A model generated the notes under the pieces. That model was not told where the DNA came from, made no database searches, and saw nothing but the letters and a program-made list of their open reading frames with translations. Position numbers and translations under genes: made by a program. From the NCBI GenBank assembly GCA_965267185.1, contig OZ253937.1:4092001-4156000 (forward strand): a DNA stretch of 64,000 nt. The letters run 5' to 3'. Of this stretch, positions 9,085 through 17,091 are shown one piece after another. Positions within the stretch are counted from its first letter, which is position 1. Each line of letters starts with the position of its first letter. Origin of the DNA: G965267185 sp965267185. Its GTDB lineage: Bacteria > Pseudomonadota > Alphaproteobacteria > UBA6615.

Positions 9085-9111
9085 ACCATCTTCAAATATC
9101 GGTACGAAACG

Positions 9112-9138
9112 GCGGCGCCCTTTGGGGCGCCGCTTTTT
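9112..9138 (+). terminator. Rho-independent terminator after the alpha/beta hydrolase
   Basis: GCGGCGCCC (9112-9120) and GGGCGCCGC (9125-9133) form a perfect 9-bp stem with a TTTG loop, followed by five T's, 28 bases after the hydrolase stop. It lies between convergent genes and may also act on the kinase gene transcript. Confidence 0.85.
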
Positions 9139-9160
9139 GATGAGAGGTAGGGTTAGCCGA

Positions 9161-11332
9161 TCAGGCGACTGCGGCGTCGACGGATTTCTGCGTGCTACAG
9201 CTGTCGAGCATGTCTTTAAGGTGATTCCGGTTCACCGGCTTGATCAGGAAGCCGAAGGCGCCGAACTGTTTCGCCCGGTCGAGACCGTCGTCATAAGCGG
9301 AGGATACGATGACCGGTATCGACTGAAGGGCTGTGTCGCTCTGCAAACTCTGCAACACCTGATAGCCGTCCATACCGGGTAGTTGGATATCCAGAATGAT
9401 CGCTGCGGGGCTCGCGGTGCCGGCGCGGGTCAAACCCCGTTCTCCGTTACGGACAACTTCGGCTTGGTAGCCGAGGTGATGGAGGAAACGTTTCAACAAT
9501 GCGCCATCCGCGCGATTGTCCTCGATCACGAGAACCAACGGACCATCTCGATTGTCGCTTTCGGCATCTTCCTCCGGTTCGATATCGGGCAGCCATACGG
9601 TGAAGCGGGAGCCCTTGCCCGGCTCGGTGTCAATGGTAATGCGGCCGCCCATCATCTCGACGAAGCGGCGGCTGATTGTGAGACCCAGTCCGGTGCCGCC
9701 ATAGTTTTTGGTGATCGAGCTATCCGCCTGGCCGAACGGCTCGAACAGGTGCTCTACCTGCTCCGGCGTCATACCGATTCCGGTATCGCTGACGGCTAAC
9801 TGCACCCAGCCGTCGTCCTCGCGCTCGACCAAGACCTCGATGGTGCCGTTCTCGGTAAACTTGGCCGCGTTACTCAACAGATTCAACAATACCTGACGCA
9901 GGCGCTGGTCGTCGCATTCGATGGGTTTCAGCTCCGCGGGGAGGTTGATCTGCAACCGGTTGGCGTTGGTCTCCATCAGCGGGGCGGCAGTGTTTTCGAC
10001 CTCCGACAAGACGTCGGCCAGATTCACCGGATTCAGATTCAAATCGATCTTCCCGGCTTCGATCTTTGAGATGTCGAGGATATCGTTGATCAACCCGAGC
10101 AAATGACGTCCCGATCGGTGCACTTTCCGCAGATCGGACATACGTTCGTCCGCGCCCTCATCCTCGGCGTCTTCCAACATCATCTCGCTGTAGCCGATGA
10201 TTGCGTTCAGCGGCGTGCGGAGCTCGTGGCTCATATTCGCCAGGAACGCCGATTTTGCGTGGCTGGCCGATTCGGCTTGTTGTTTGGCGTCGTTGAGCTG
10301 CGCTGTACGCTCGCTCACGCGGCGTTCGAGCTCGATATGGCTCTCGATGAGCTTGCGCTCCGCCCTGAGCGCATCATCGCGCGACTGCACGATCTCGCTA
10401 GTACCGCGCCTCAGCGCTGCGGTTGCGTAACGCACCAGGAAGAAGATGCCTATGACGATGAAAACGATCGGCGGGACGACAAACAGTAAGTTCGTTTCGC
10501 TTGGCCAGTCTGGCCGCCAGGTCAGAAAAATCAAATCCGATCCCGATGGCGATCGCAGCGGCAAGGCCAACTCGCCGCGTTGATGCCGCCCGCTGCTATC
10601 GAGATGTAACTCGGGAAGCAGAAAGTTATCGGAGATGCGGGCGATAAACATATGGTTGATCGGCCGAAATAGAAGCAGTACCGCGCCTTCGTAGATCGCG
10701 GTGTCGAAATCAGGTTTGCTTTCCTCATTGGCGGGCTGAACGATCCCGCCGGCGACCATGAAGATCGAATCTTCTATGCTTACGAATGCCGTTTTGTCGC
10801 CCGCCGTGCCGTCATATCCGGCGCGGATGGTGTTGAGGAATTCTTGTATTTCGGCGGTGTTGAAAAAAGCGGGTTCGAGGCTGATCTCGCTGCCGAAATC
10901 CTGAAACATAGAAATCCGATTGAGCGGGTCGTAAACGGCGGCGAAGCTGACGCCGAACTCGTCTATCAATTTGCGCTGGAAATTATCTTTCCACCTAGCC
11001 TCGTTGGGCGACAGAACGACAGCCTCATAGATATCGTCGTCCACCGAGTAAACGTGAAGGATATGTGTCATCGCCGTGTGGTCAGTGGCGATGGCGGCTT
11101 CGGCCAAGGCGAGACTTTCGATCCGGGTAATGTCGTCTTGACGGATCGAGGACCAGATGGTGAGCCCAACTGCCAGACACACCGCTACCGCGATCGTCGC
11201 TAGGAGAAGATTGATGCGGCGGTAGATCAGGCGATGCGCGCCGCTTGGGTCGTCGCCGGAATCGAAATCGATCCGCCCGTGAGCTTCGAACGCATATCGA
11301 TTTGACGTTTTAACTTGAGGCTGATTTGTCAT
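9161..11332 (-). CDS. Membrane hybrid sensor histidine kinase (CHASE4-like, HisKA, HATPase, REC)
   Basis: About 723 residues from the ATG at 11332; the open frame continues upstream, but the preceding residues do not look like protein of this family. A transmembrane helix at 41-62 and a second at about 281-302 (LLFVVPPIVFIVIGIFFLVR) flank a periplasmic domain resembling CHASE4. A coiled coil leads to the phospho-accepting His in FLANMSHELRTPLNAIIGY (His368). The ATP-binding lid reads DTGIGMTPEQ and GGTGLGLTISRRFVE. A C-terminal receiver (residues about 600-715) carries the Asp in ILDIQLPGMDG. It probably senses an extracytoplasmic signal and relays phosphate. It is divergent from a REC-HTH regulator 113 bases away, its likely partner. 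Confidence 0.92.
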   Translation of the reverse strand: MTNQPQVKTSNRYAFEAHGRIDFDSGDDPSGAHRLIYRRINLLLATIAVAVCLAVGLTIWSSIRQDDITRIESLALAEAAIATDHTAMTHILHVYSVDDDIYEAVVLSPNEARWKDNFQRKLIDEFGVSFAAVYDPLNRISMFQDFGSEISLEPAFFNTAEIQEFLNTIRAGYDGTAGDKTAFVSIEDSIFMVAGGIVQPANEESKPDFDTAIYEGAVLLLFRPINHMFIARISDNFLLPELHLDSSGRHQRGELALPLRSPSGSDLIFLTWRPDWPSETNLLFVVPPIVFIVIGIFFLVRYATAALRRGTSEIVQSRDDALRAERKLIESHIELERRVSERTAQLNDAKQQAESASHAKSAFLANMSHELRTPLNAIIGYSEMMLEDAEDEGADERMSDLRKVHRSGRHLLGLINDILDISKIEAGKIDLNLNPVNLADVLSEVENTAAPLMETNANRLQINLPAELKPIECDDQRLRQVLLNLLSNAAKFTENGTIEVLVEREDDGWVQLAVSDTGIGMTPEQVEHLFEPFGQADSSITKNYGGTGLGLTISRRFVEMMGGRITIDTEPGKGSRFTVWLPDIEPEEDAESDNRDGPLVLVIEDNRADGALLKRFLHHLGYQAEVVRNGERGLTRAGTASPAAIILDIQLPGMDGYQVLQSLQSDTALQSIPVIVSSAYDDGLDRAKQFGAFGFLIKPVNRNHLKDMLDSCSTQKSVDAAVA

Positions 11333-11445
11333 GCCGTGGCCACGCCTGTGTGCATACATGGACACTGTCGCCAGAAGGTTAAGAACCGCTGAATGCTGCG
11401 GGTTTGCGGGGGGCTTTAACAATTGGAAAAGCCTCGCTTCATACA

Positions 11446-12540
11446 ATGATATCCATGAGCGTTTCGAACAGCCGGATACTTTTCGTCGATGACGAGCAGG
11501 ACGTCTTGGACGGCCTGAGCCGTGGCTTGCGTCAAAAACGCAATGTCTGGGACATGCGTTTCGAGTGCTCGCCCGAGGCGGCACTTCAGGCTATGCGGCA
11601 CGAGCCTGCGGATATGGTGGTATCCGATATGAAAATGCCTGGCATGACCGGGCTGGAGATGGTCGTCGCCATGCAGCAGTTCGCGCCAAGGTCGGGCTAT
11701 ATCATGCTGACCGGTTCGGCGGATCTGGAAACAGCCGTCGACGCGATTAACAAGGCAGGGATCTTTCGTTTCTACACCAAGCCCTGTCCGCCTGAACTGC
11801 TGATCGAGGGCATCGAGGCGGGACTTGGAAGTATTGCCGGCGAAAGGGCCGACCCGGCGAGAGATGCGAAATTGGCGGTCAACCAGTCTCAGTCCGCTCC
11901 GGAGGCGGTGACAACTCTTACCGAGAACATTGGTTTGGCGGCTCTCAATCGGTTAGCACTTAGTGTGATCGTCGTAGATGCCGATGCGCGGGTGCTGTTT
12001 ACCAATCGCAGTGGCGGTGCCCTGTTGTCCCAGAGAGACGGGCTGATGCTGAGTGGCCGCGAGGTTTGCCGCGCGGCGGTTAAAGAGGAAACCCAAGAGC
12101 TGCATGAGCTGATTCGGCAGGCAACTGCGGGTCAGATGGACGACAGCTTCGATGCTGGCACGATGGCCCTAAGCCGGTCGTCGCTGAAGCGGCCCTTGTC
12201 CGTTTTAGTAACGCCCCTGGGTTCGCGCGATCTGAGGGCCGGAGAGACGACGTTGGCGGTGCTTTTTATTTCCGATCCCGAGGGCCAGCCCCTGCCGCCG
12301 CCGGCGACGATCGCCAAGATCTTCGACCTAACGAAAGCCGAGGCCAAGATCGTCCACGCGCTGGTGGGGGGCAGCCGGCTTGAAGAAGCCGCGGAAGTTT
12401 CCGGCGTTACGGTGAGCACGGCGCGGACGTATTTGAAGCAGGTCTTTAGCAAGACGGATACCAGTCGGCAGTCTGAGCTCATCAAGCTCGTTCTCGCCTA
12501 TCCGCGCATTTCGGCTAGCGAGGCGATCTCCGAGATTTGA
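11446..12540 (+). CDS. Response regulator with REC, PAS-like and LuxR-type HTH domains
   Basis: About 364 residues from the ATG at 11446 (ATG 11455 is also possible; no strong ribosome site). The receiver holds ILFVDDE, the phospho-Asp in MVVSDMKMPG (Asp61) and the FRFYTKPCP signature. A middle segment (LSVIVVDADARVLFTNRSG) looks PAS-like. The C-terminal 65 residues form a LuxR-type HTH: LTKAEAKIVHALVGG and VSTARTYLKQVFSKTDTSRQ. The PAS-HTH part has the same architecture as the regulator at 60343. It probably activates or represses genes on phosphorylation, like the DNA-binding HnoC output of H-NOX networks. Its last 43 bases overlap the convergent REC-kinase gene. Confidence 0.87.
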   Translation: MISMSVSNSRILFVDDEQDVLDGLSRGLRQKRNVWDMRFECSPEAALQAMRHEPADMVVSDMKMPGMTGLEMVVAMQQFAPRSGYIMLTGSADLETAVDAINKAGIFRFYTKPCPPELLIEGIEAGLGSIAGERADPARDAKLAVNQSQSAPEAVTTLTENIGLAALNRLALSVIVVDADARVLFTNRSGGALLSQRDGLMLSGREVCRAAVKEETQELHELIRQATAGQMDDSFDAGTMALSRSSLKRPLSVLVTPLGSRDLRAGETTLAVLFISDPEGQPLPPPATIAKIFDLTKAEAKIVHALVGGSRLEEAAEVSGVTVSTARTYLKQVFSKTDTSRQSELIKLVLAYPRISASEAISEI

Positions 12541-13685
12541 CTCCAGGCTAGCGGCTCGGCCGCTGGTCCCGCACCGGTCCAGACCGAATCCTTGGTCAGA
12601 CGAATGGTAACTGTCGTGCCGTGACCCAGGAGGCTGTCCAAGATCAGAATGCCGTCGTGCAGTTCGGTTAGGGTCTTGGCCAAAGGCAGCCCCATGCCGA
12701 CGCCGTCATGGGCTCGCCGCTCGACCGCCTCCGCGGGACCGAACGGTTCGGTCACCCGGCCCAGATACTCCGCCGGAATGCCGATGCCGGTGTCCGATAT
12801 CTCGATGACCGGATCGCCCTGCAGATTGAAGTCTGCGCGCAGCCGCACGGTGCCACCGATCTTGTTGAACTTGACCGCGTTGGATAGCAGGTTGAACAGG
12901 ATTTGCATGAAGGTATCCCGTTCGACAAACAGATCGGGAAAGCTGGAGGAAATCGCCGTTTCGAACGAGATTCTTTTTTCGGTGCCGATCTGTTCCACGA
13001 ACGAGCGGCAGCCGTTTGCCAGATCGTCTATCGAAAGCAGGGAACGGCGCATCTCGATGTCACCGCTTTTTGCCTTCCCCAAGGTCAGGATGCTGCTGAC
13101 GATATCGAGCAAGTCCGACCCGCTTTGTTGTATATGGCCGACATACTCCTGATAGCTGGTATCGCCGGGTACCGTGCTTTCAAGCAGTTGCGCGAAGCCA
13201 ATAATGTGATTGAGCGGCGTCCTGAGCTCATGGTTCAGGTGGGAGAATAGGTCGACAATCGCTTGCTGCGATCCCGCTGCCGCGACCCTCGCGGACACTT
13301 CGGCCTTGACGAAATATTCCGCCATTCCGTCCTCGATTGCCGCGATCAGCACATCTTTAGGGCAAGGCTTCTGAAGAAACCGGAAAATGCTCCCCTGGTT
13401 AACGGCCGCTATTGCCGTCTCTTGGTCACTATCGCCCGTGAGCATAATGCGTGTGATCCTGGGGTCTCGCTCCTTGACCTCGCGCAAGAACTCGATGCCG
13501 TCCATAAGGGGCATCCGCATGTCGCTGACAACGACCGAAAAAGGTCCTTCCGATTCGAGCGCGAGCAGGGCGTCGTCGCCGCCGGTAGCGGTGCTCACAT
13601 CGTATTTTCGCGCCAGCTGCCGCCGTAGCGCCGATAGGTGTTTCGGCTCATCGTCGACCAGCAGGATTTTGGCGTTCGATCGCAT
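12498..13685 (-). CDS. Soluble REC-histidine kinase (REC, HisKA, HATPase)
   Basis: 395 residues with no membrane segment. The start is the ATG at 13685 with AGGAG seven bases upstream. An N-terminal receiver (ILLVDDE, Asp55 in VVVSDMRMP, FRFLQKPCP) is fused to a kinase core with phospho-His152 in LFSHLNHELRTPLNH, the N-box LFNLLSNAVKFN and the G-box DTGIGIPAEY. The glycine-rich lid reads GVGMGLPLAKTL. The receiver at the front suggests that this kinase is switched by an upstream kinase rather than by its own sensor. It lies between the REC-HTH gene (43-base 3' overlap) and the divergent H-NOX operon. Confidence 0.9.
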   Translation of the reverse strand: MRSNAKILLVDDEPKHLSALRRQLARKYDVSTATGGDDALLALESEGPFSVVVSDMRMPLMDGIEFLREVKERDPRITRIMLTGDSDQETAIAAVNQGSIFRFLQKPCPKDVLIAAIEDGMAEYFVKAEVSARVAAAGSQQAIVDLFSHLNHELRTPLNHIIGFAQLLESTVPGDTSYQEYVGHIQQSGSDLLDIVSSILTLGKAKSGDIEMRRSLLSIDDLANGCRSFVEQIGTEKRISFETAISSSFPDLFVERDTFMQILFNLLSNAVKFNKIGGTVRLRADFNLQGDPVIEISDTGIGIPAEYLGRVTEPFGPAEAVERRAHDGVGMGLPLAKTLTELHDGILILDSLLGHGTTVTIRLTKDSVWTGAGPAAEPLAWSQISEIASLAEMRG

Positions 13686-13960
13686 CAAATCTCCACTCCT
13701 CTAGTTCCCAATAATGGCTCAAAGCCTTCGATTCCGGGGCCTTGAGGTCCGCAATTTGGAACAGAGCGAGATTTTCGGCACCCCCCATTTGGGGGCTATT
13801 TTAACCGTTTTTCAGTGTCATTCCTTCATACAAGACTACTCAGAATAGGTGCAGCGATATAGGTCCTCGATTTTGGCCGGACGGTTAAGCATCCGGGAAC
13901 CAGACCCGAAATAGGCCCCAATCGTTGCGGCGGCACGGATAACCAACGGAGTGCGAGAAA

Positions 13961-14506
13961 ATGAAGGGTATCGTCTTTACCGAGTTCCTCGAGATGGTTG
14001 ACGACAAGTTTTCCCCGGAGATCACCGAGCGCATTATCGATAGTGCCGACCTGCCGTCCGGCGGGGCCTACACCGCGGTCGGAACCTACGACCATGCCGA
14101 AATTGTCCAACTGGTCGGCAATCTCAGCACGGAAACCGGATTGGACGCCCCCGCGCTCGTTCAAGCATTCGGCACCCATTTATTCGGCCGGTTCGTCGAT
14201 GTGTTTCCCCATTTCTTCGACGGTGTCGAGGATGCCTTCACCTTTCTCGAAAGCGTTGAGGGTTACATCCATATGGAAGTGCGCAAGCTCTACCCCGACG
14301 CCGCGCTGCCATCGTTGCAATGCTCGCGGCCCGAGCCCGACACGCTCCACATGGTCTACGAGTCCGAACGCGGGCTGGCCGATGTGGCGCATGGGCTAAT
14401 CGTGGGCTGCTGCGACCATTTCGGAGAAGCCGTCACCCTCGATCGGGAAGATTTGAGCGGCGGGAAATCCAGTCATGTTCGGTTCGTAATCAAGAAAACG
14501 AGCTAG
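13961..14506 (+). CDS. H-NOX haem nitric-oxide-binding sensor
   Basis: A 181-residue stand-alone H-NOX (HNOB) domain, the bacterial homologue of the soluble guanylate cyclase haem domain. The YxSxR motif that holds the haem propionates is Y133-E-S135-E-R137. The proximal haem ligand is probably His104 in GYIHMEVRKLYPDA. The position corresponding to the distal-pocket Tyr of oxygen-binding H-NOX proteins appears to be non-aromatic, so NO-selective sensing is inferred. The start has GGAG about 10 bases upstream. The kinase gene begins 5 bases after its stop. In known systems NO-bound H-NOX inhibits the partner kinase. The family call is secure; the ligand preference is inferred. Confidence 0.93.
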   Translation: MKGIVFTEFLEMVDDKFSPEITERIIDSADLPSGGAYTAVGTYDHAEIVQLVGNLSTETGLDAPALVQAFGTHLFGRFVDVFPHFFDGVEDAFTFLESVEGYIHMEVRKLYPDAALPSLQCSRPEPDTLHMVYESERGLADVAHGLIVGCCDHFGEAVTLDREDLSGGKSSHVRFVIKKTS

Positions 14507-14511
14507 GGTGC

Positions 14512-15873
14512 ATGGACGCAGACCTTCTAAATAAGCGCCTGGCACGGGAAAAGAGAGCCCGCCAAGAAGCCGAAGCGCTGCTCGAGGAAAAGAGCCGGGA
14601 AGTCTTCGTTGCCAACGAGGAGCTGCGTAAGGCGGCGCAGGAGCTTGTCAGCCAAACCGAGCAACTCAACGCTGTATTCGATCTCACCTTGGCCGGTATC
14701 TTTTTGGCTGACGACGGGCTCTCGATTAAGCGCGCCAATCGGGCGGCACACCATATATTCCGTCTCGAGGGCCAATCGATGGTTGGCCGGTCGATTCTCG
14801 AGCTTTTCCCGCCCGATGAACGAAACACCATCAAGGAAGCCGCCGAGGCGCCGGAGCCGGGCGAAACCTTCGGCGAGGCCGACCGGCTCTACGACTCCTT
14901 CGGCACCCGGCCCGATGGCTCGACGTTTCCGCTAGAGCTGGCTATCGCGGCCGTCGATCTCAACGGGAGCCGTCAGACCGTGTGGATCTGCCGCGACCTT
15001 ACACGGCGCAAGGAAGCCGAAGCTAAGCGCGTTCAGTTGGAAATGGAGCTAAGCCAAGCGCAAAAACTCGAATCTCTCGGCACACTGGCGAGCGGTATCG
15101 CTCACGAGATCAACACACCGATCCAATATGTCAGCGATAATGCTCATTTTCTTAAAGACGCCTTCGGCGACCTTCTGGACGTGCTCGACCTGCATGAAGA
15201 GCTAATCCAGAACAGCGGGGCCGAGGAACAGGTGGCCAAGATCCGGGAGAGCGAGAAGGCCGCCGATCTGGAGTTTCTCAAGACCGAGATCCCTAGCTCC
15301 ATCGATCAGTCACTCGATGGCATTCAAGGCATCAGCAAGATCGTGACTGCGATCAAGGAGTTCTCTCATCCTGGCACGGAAGAAAAGAGCGCCATCGATA
15401 TCAATCAGGCGATCGAAACGACGATTACGGTTACCCGCAACCAATGGAAGTACAACGCCGAACTGGCGACCGAATTCGATGCCGATCTCCCGTGCGTGCC
15501 CTGCCTGCCGGGCGACTTCAATCAGGTGATCCTCAATCTCATCGTCAACGCGGCGCACGCCATCGAGGCTCGTGGCGACAACGCGCAGGGGCAGATCACG
15601 GTGCGGACGCGGCGCGACGGCGATATGGCGGTAATCAGCGTTAGCGATACCGGCTGCGGCATTTCCGACGAGCACAAGGGCAAGATTTTCGACCCCTTCT
15701 TCACCACCAAGGGTGTCGGCAAGGGAACCGGCCAGGGATTGTCCATCGCCTATAGCATTATCACCGCGAAACACGGCGGATCGATTTGCTTCGATTCGAA
15801 AGTTGGAGAGGGGACAACCTTCACGATTGCGCTTCCCCTAGAGGCGGCGCCCGAACTGCAAGAGGCGGTTTAG
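14512..15873 (+). CDS. H-NOX-associated soluble PAS histidine kinase (HnoK-like)
   Basis: 453 residues, cytosolic. An N-terminal coiled coil (10-50), rich in Glu, Arg and Lys, leads to a PAS domain (52-165; VFDLTLAGIFLADDG to VWICRDLTRRKEAEAKR). The phospho-His is His198 in GTLASGIAHEINTPIQYV, followed by an insertion of acidic helices. The ATP-binding domain has LNLIVNAAHAIEARG, DTGCGISDEH and the lid GKGTGQGLSIAYSI. This kinase type is typical of those encoded next to H-NOX genes and controlled by them. It is translated 5 bases after H-NOX, and the REC-HDOD gene starts immediately after its stop, which points to a single operon. Confidence 0.92.
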   Translation: MDADLLNKRLAREKRARQEAEALLEEKSREVFVANEELRKAAQELVSQTEQLNAVFDLTLAGIFLADDGLSIKRANRAAHHIFRLEGQSMVGRSILELFPPDERNTIKEAAEAPEPGETFGEADRLYDSFGTRPDGSTFPLELAIAAVDLNGSRQTVWICRDLTRRKEAEAKRVQLEMELSQAQKLESLGTLASGIAHEINTPIQYVSDNAHFLKDAFGDLLDVLDLHEELIQNSGAEEQVAKIRESEKAADLEFLKTEIPSSIDQSLDGIQGISKIVTAIKEFSHPGTEEKSAIDINQAIETTITVTRNQWKYNAELATEFDADLPCVPCLPGDFNQVILNLIVNAAHAIEARGDNAQGQITVRTRRDGDMAVISVSDTGCGISDEHKGKIFDPFFTTKGVGKGTGQGLSIAYSIITAKHGGSICFDSKVGEGTTFTIALPLEAAPELQEAV

Positions 15874-17091
15874 ATGACCGCGCGCGTGCTCTTCGTCGAC
15901 GACGAGCCCAACATTTTGCAAGGGCTGCGGCGGATGCTGCGCGGGATGCGCAACGACTGGGACATGGCGTTTGCCAACGGCGGCGCGGAGGCGCTCGATA
16001 TGCTCGCCGCCGAGCGGTGCGACGCCATAGTCACCGATATGCGGATGCCCGGCATGGACGGTGCGGAGCTGCTGAACCAAGCCGCCGAACGCTACCCGGC
16101 GACGATCCGGTTCATTCTGTCCGGCGAGGCCGACCGGGAGATGACCTGCCGCACCATCGGTGTTAGCCACCGGTTTTTGCCTAAACCCTGTGATGCGGAT
16201 GTTTTGGTGGAAGCGCTGCGGCAAAGCCTTGCCTTAAAAGCAGGAATTGCGGCGCCGGAATTTCAAGATACCGTTACGGCTTTGAAGAGCCTACCGACGC
16301 CCGGGGATGTGGCTACGCAGTTCGCCGCTATGTTTACGAACGGGGGAGCTTCACTGGAGCGTGTCACCGACTTGATCGGCGCAGACGTCGCCATGAGTTC
16401 GCGGGTCCTCCAGTTGGCGAATTCGGCCTATTTCGGCATCGGCGGTGCGGTCAGCGCGCCGTCCAAGGCGGTTCAGCTCATGGGTATCGAAACGCTGGGT
16501 ACGCTGGTGAAGGACCATGATCTCCTCGCCGCTCTCGCCGATGACGGGCTCGCCGAAACCTACCGGCGGACCTTGCGTGAAAGCTTATGCGTTGCACAGG
16601 GCGCCCAAGCCATCGCGATCCAGCAAGGTCTCGATGAGACGGAGGTCGAATGCGCATATACGGCGGGGCTGTTGCACCTTGCTGGCCGCCTCATCCTGTG
16701 CGCGCAAATGCCTGAACGGTATCTGGAAGTAATCGAAGCGGCATCGCGCGAGAACATTTCTCTTGGAGAGGCGGAGACGCAGGTGCTCGGGATTTCTCAG
16801 GCGGCGATGGGGGCCTACTTCGCTTGCCTGTGGGGGCTGCCCCGACCGATCGTCTCAGCCATCGCGCATCAGGCGATGCCGCAGCAAGCCAATGGCGAGG
16901 ATAGTCCTGTCCTGTTGCCGGTGCATGTGGCAGCCGGTGTCTCGCATGGTTTGGGCCGGGGGGAGGCCGTGGCTGGCCTCTCCGGGCATCTCGACACCGC
17001 CTACCTGACCGGTGCCGGTGTCCAGAATGAGCTCCGCGAGTGGGTCGAGCAGTGTGCTGACGTTTGGAGCAAAACGGAGGCGGGGCCATGA
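15874..17091 (+). CDS. Response regulator with REC and HDOD domains
   Basis: 405 residues. The receiver (residues 1-120) has VLFVDDEP, phospho-Asp55 in AIVTDMRMPG and HRFLPKPCD. Residues about 140-350 form an HDOD domain: LPTPGDVATQF, VAMSSRVLQLANSAYFG, AVQLMGIETLGTLV and YTAGLLHLAGRLIL. HDOD is a catalytically inactive relative of HD phosphohydrolases, used as a protein-interaction or regulatory module. The start codon directly follows the kinase stop, and its stop overlaps the next start (ATGA). It is a likely phosphorylation target of the H-NOX-controlled kinase. An HDOD output is not among the classical Shewanella H-NOX outputs (EAL, HTH, degenerate HD-GYP). Confidence 0.92.
   Translation: MTARVLFVDDEPNILQGLRRMLRGMRNDWDMAFANGGAEALDMLAAERCDAIVTDMRMPGMDGAELLNQAAERYPATIRFILSGEADREMTCRTIGVSHRFLPKPCDADVLVEALRQSLALKAGIAAPEFQDTVTALKSLPTPGDVATQFAAMFTNGGASLERVTDLIGADVAMSSRVLQLANSAYFGIGGAVSAPSKAVQLMGIETLGTLVKDHDLLAALADDGLAETYRRTLRESLCVAQGAQAIAIQQGLDETEVECAYTAGLLHLAGRLILCAQMPERYLEVIEAASRENISLGEAETQVLGISQAAMGAYFACLWGLPRPIVSAIAHQAMPQQANGEDSPVLLPVHVAAGVSHGLGRGEAVAGLSGHLDTAYLTGAGVQNELREWVEQCADVWSKTEAGP

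Noticed and set aside
13782..13795. CCCCC-ATTT-GGGGG hairpin upstream of the H-NOX operon
   Set aside because: The stem is only five base pairs and no T-run or conserved context was seen, so it may be chance.
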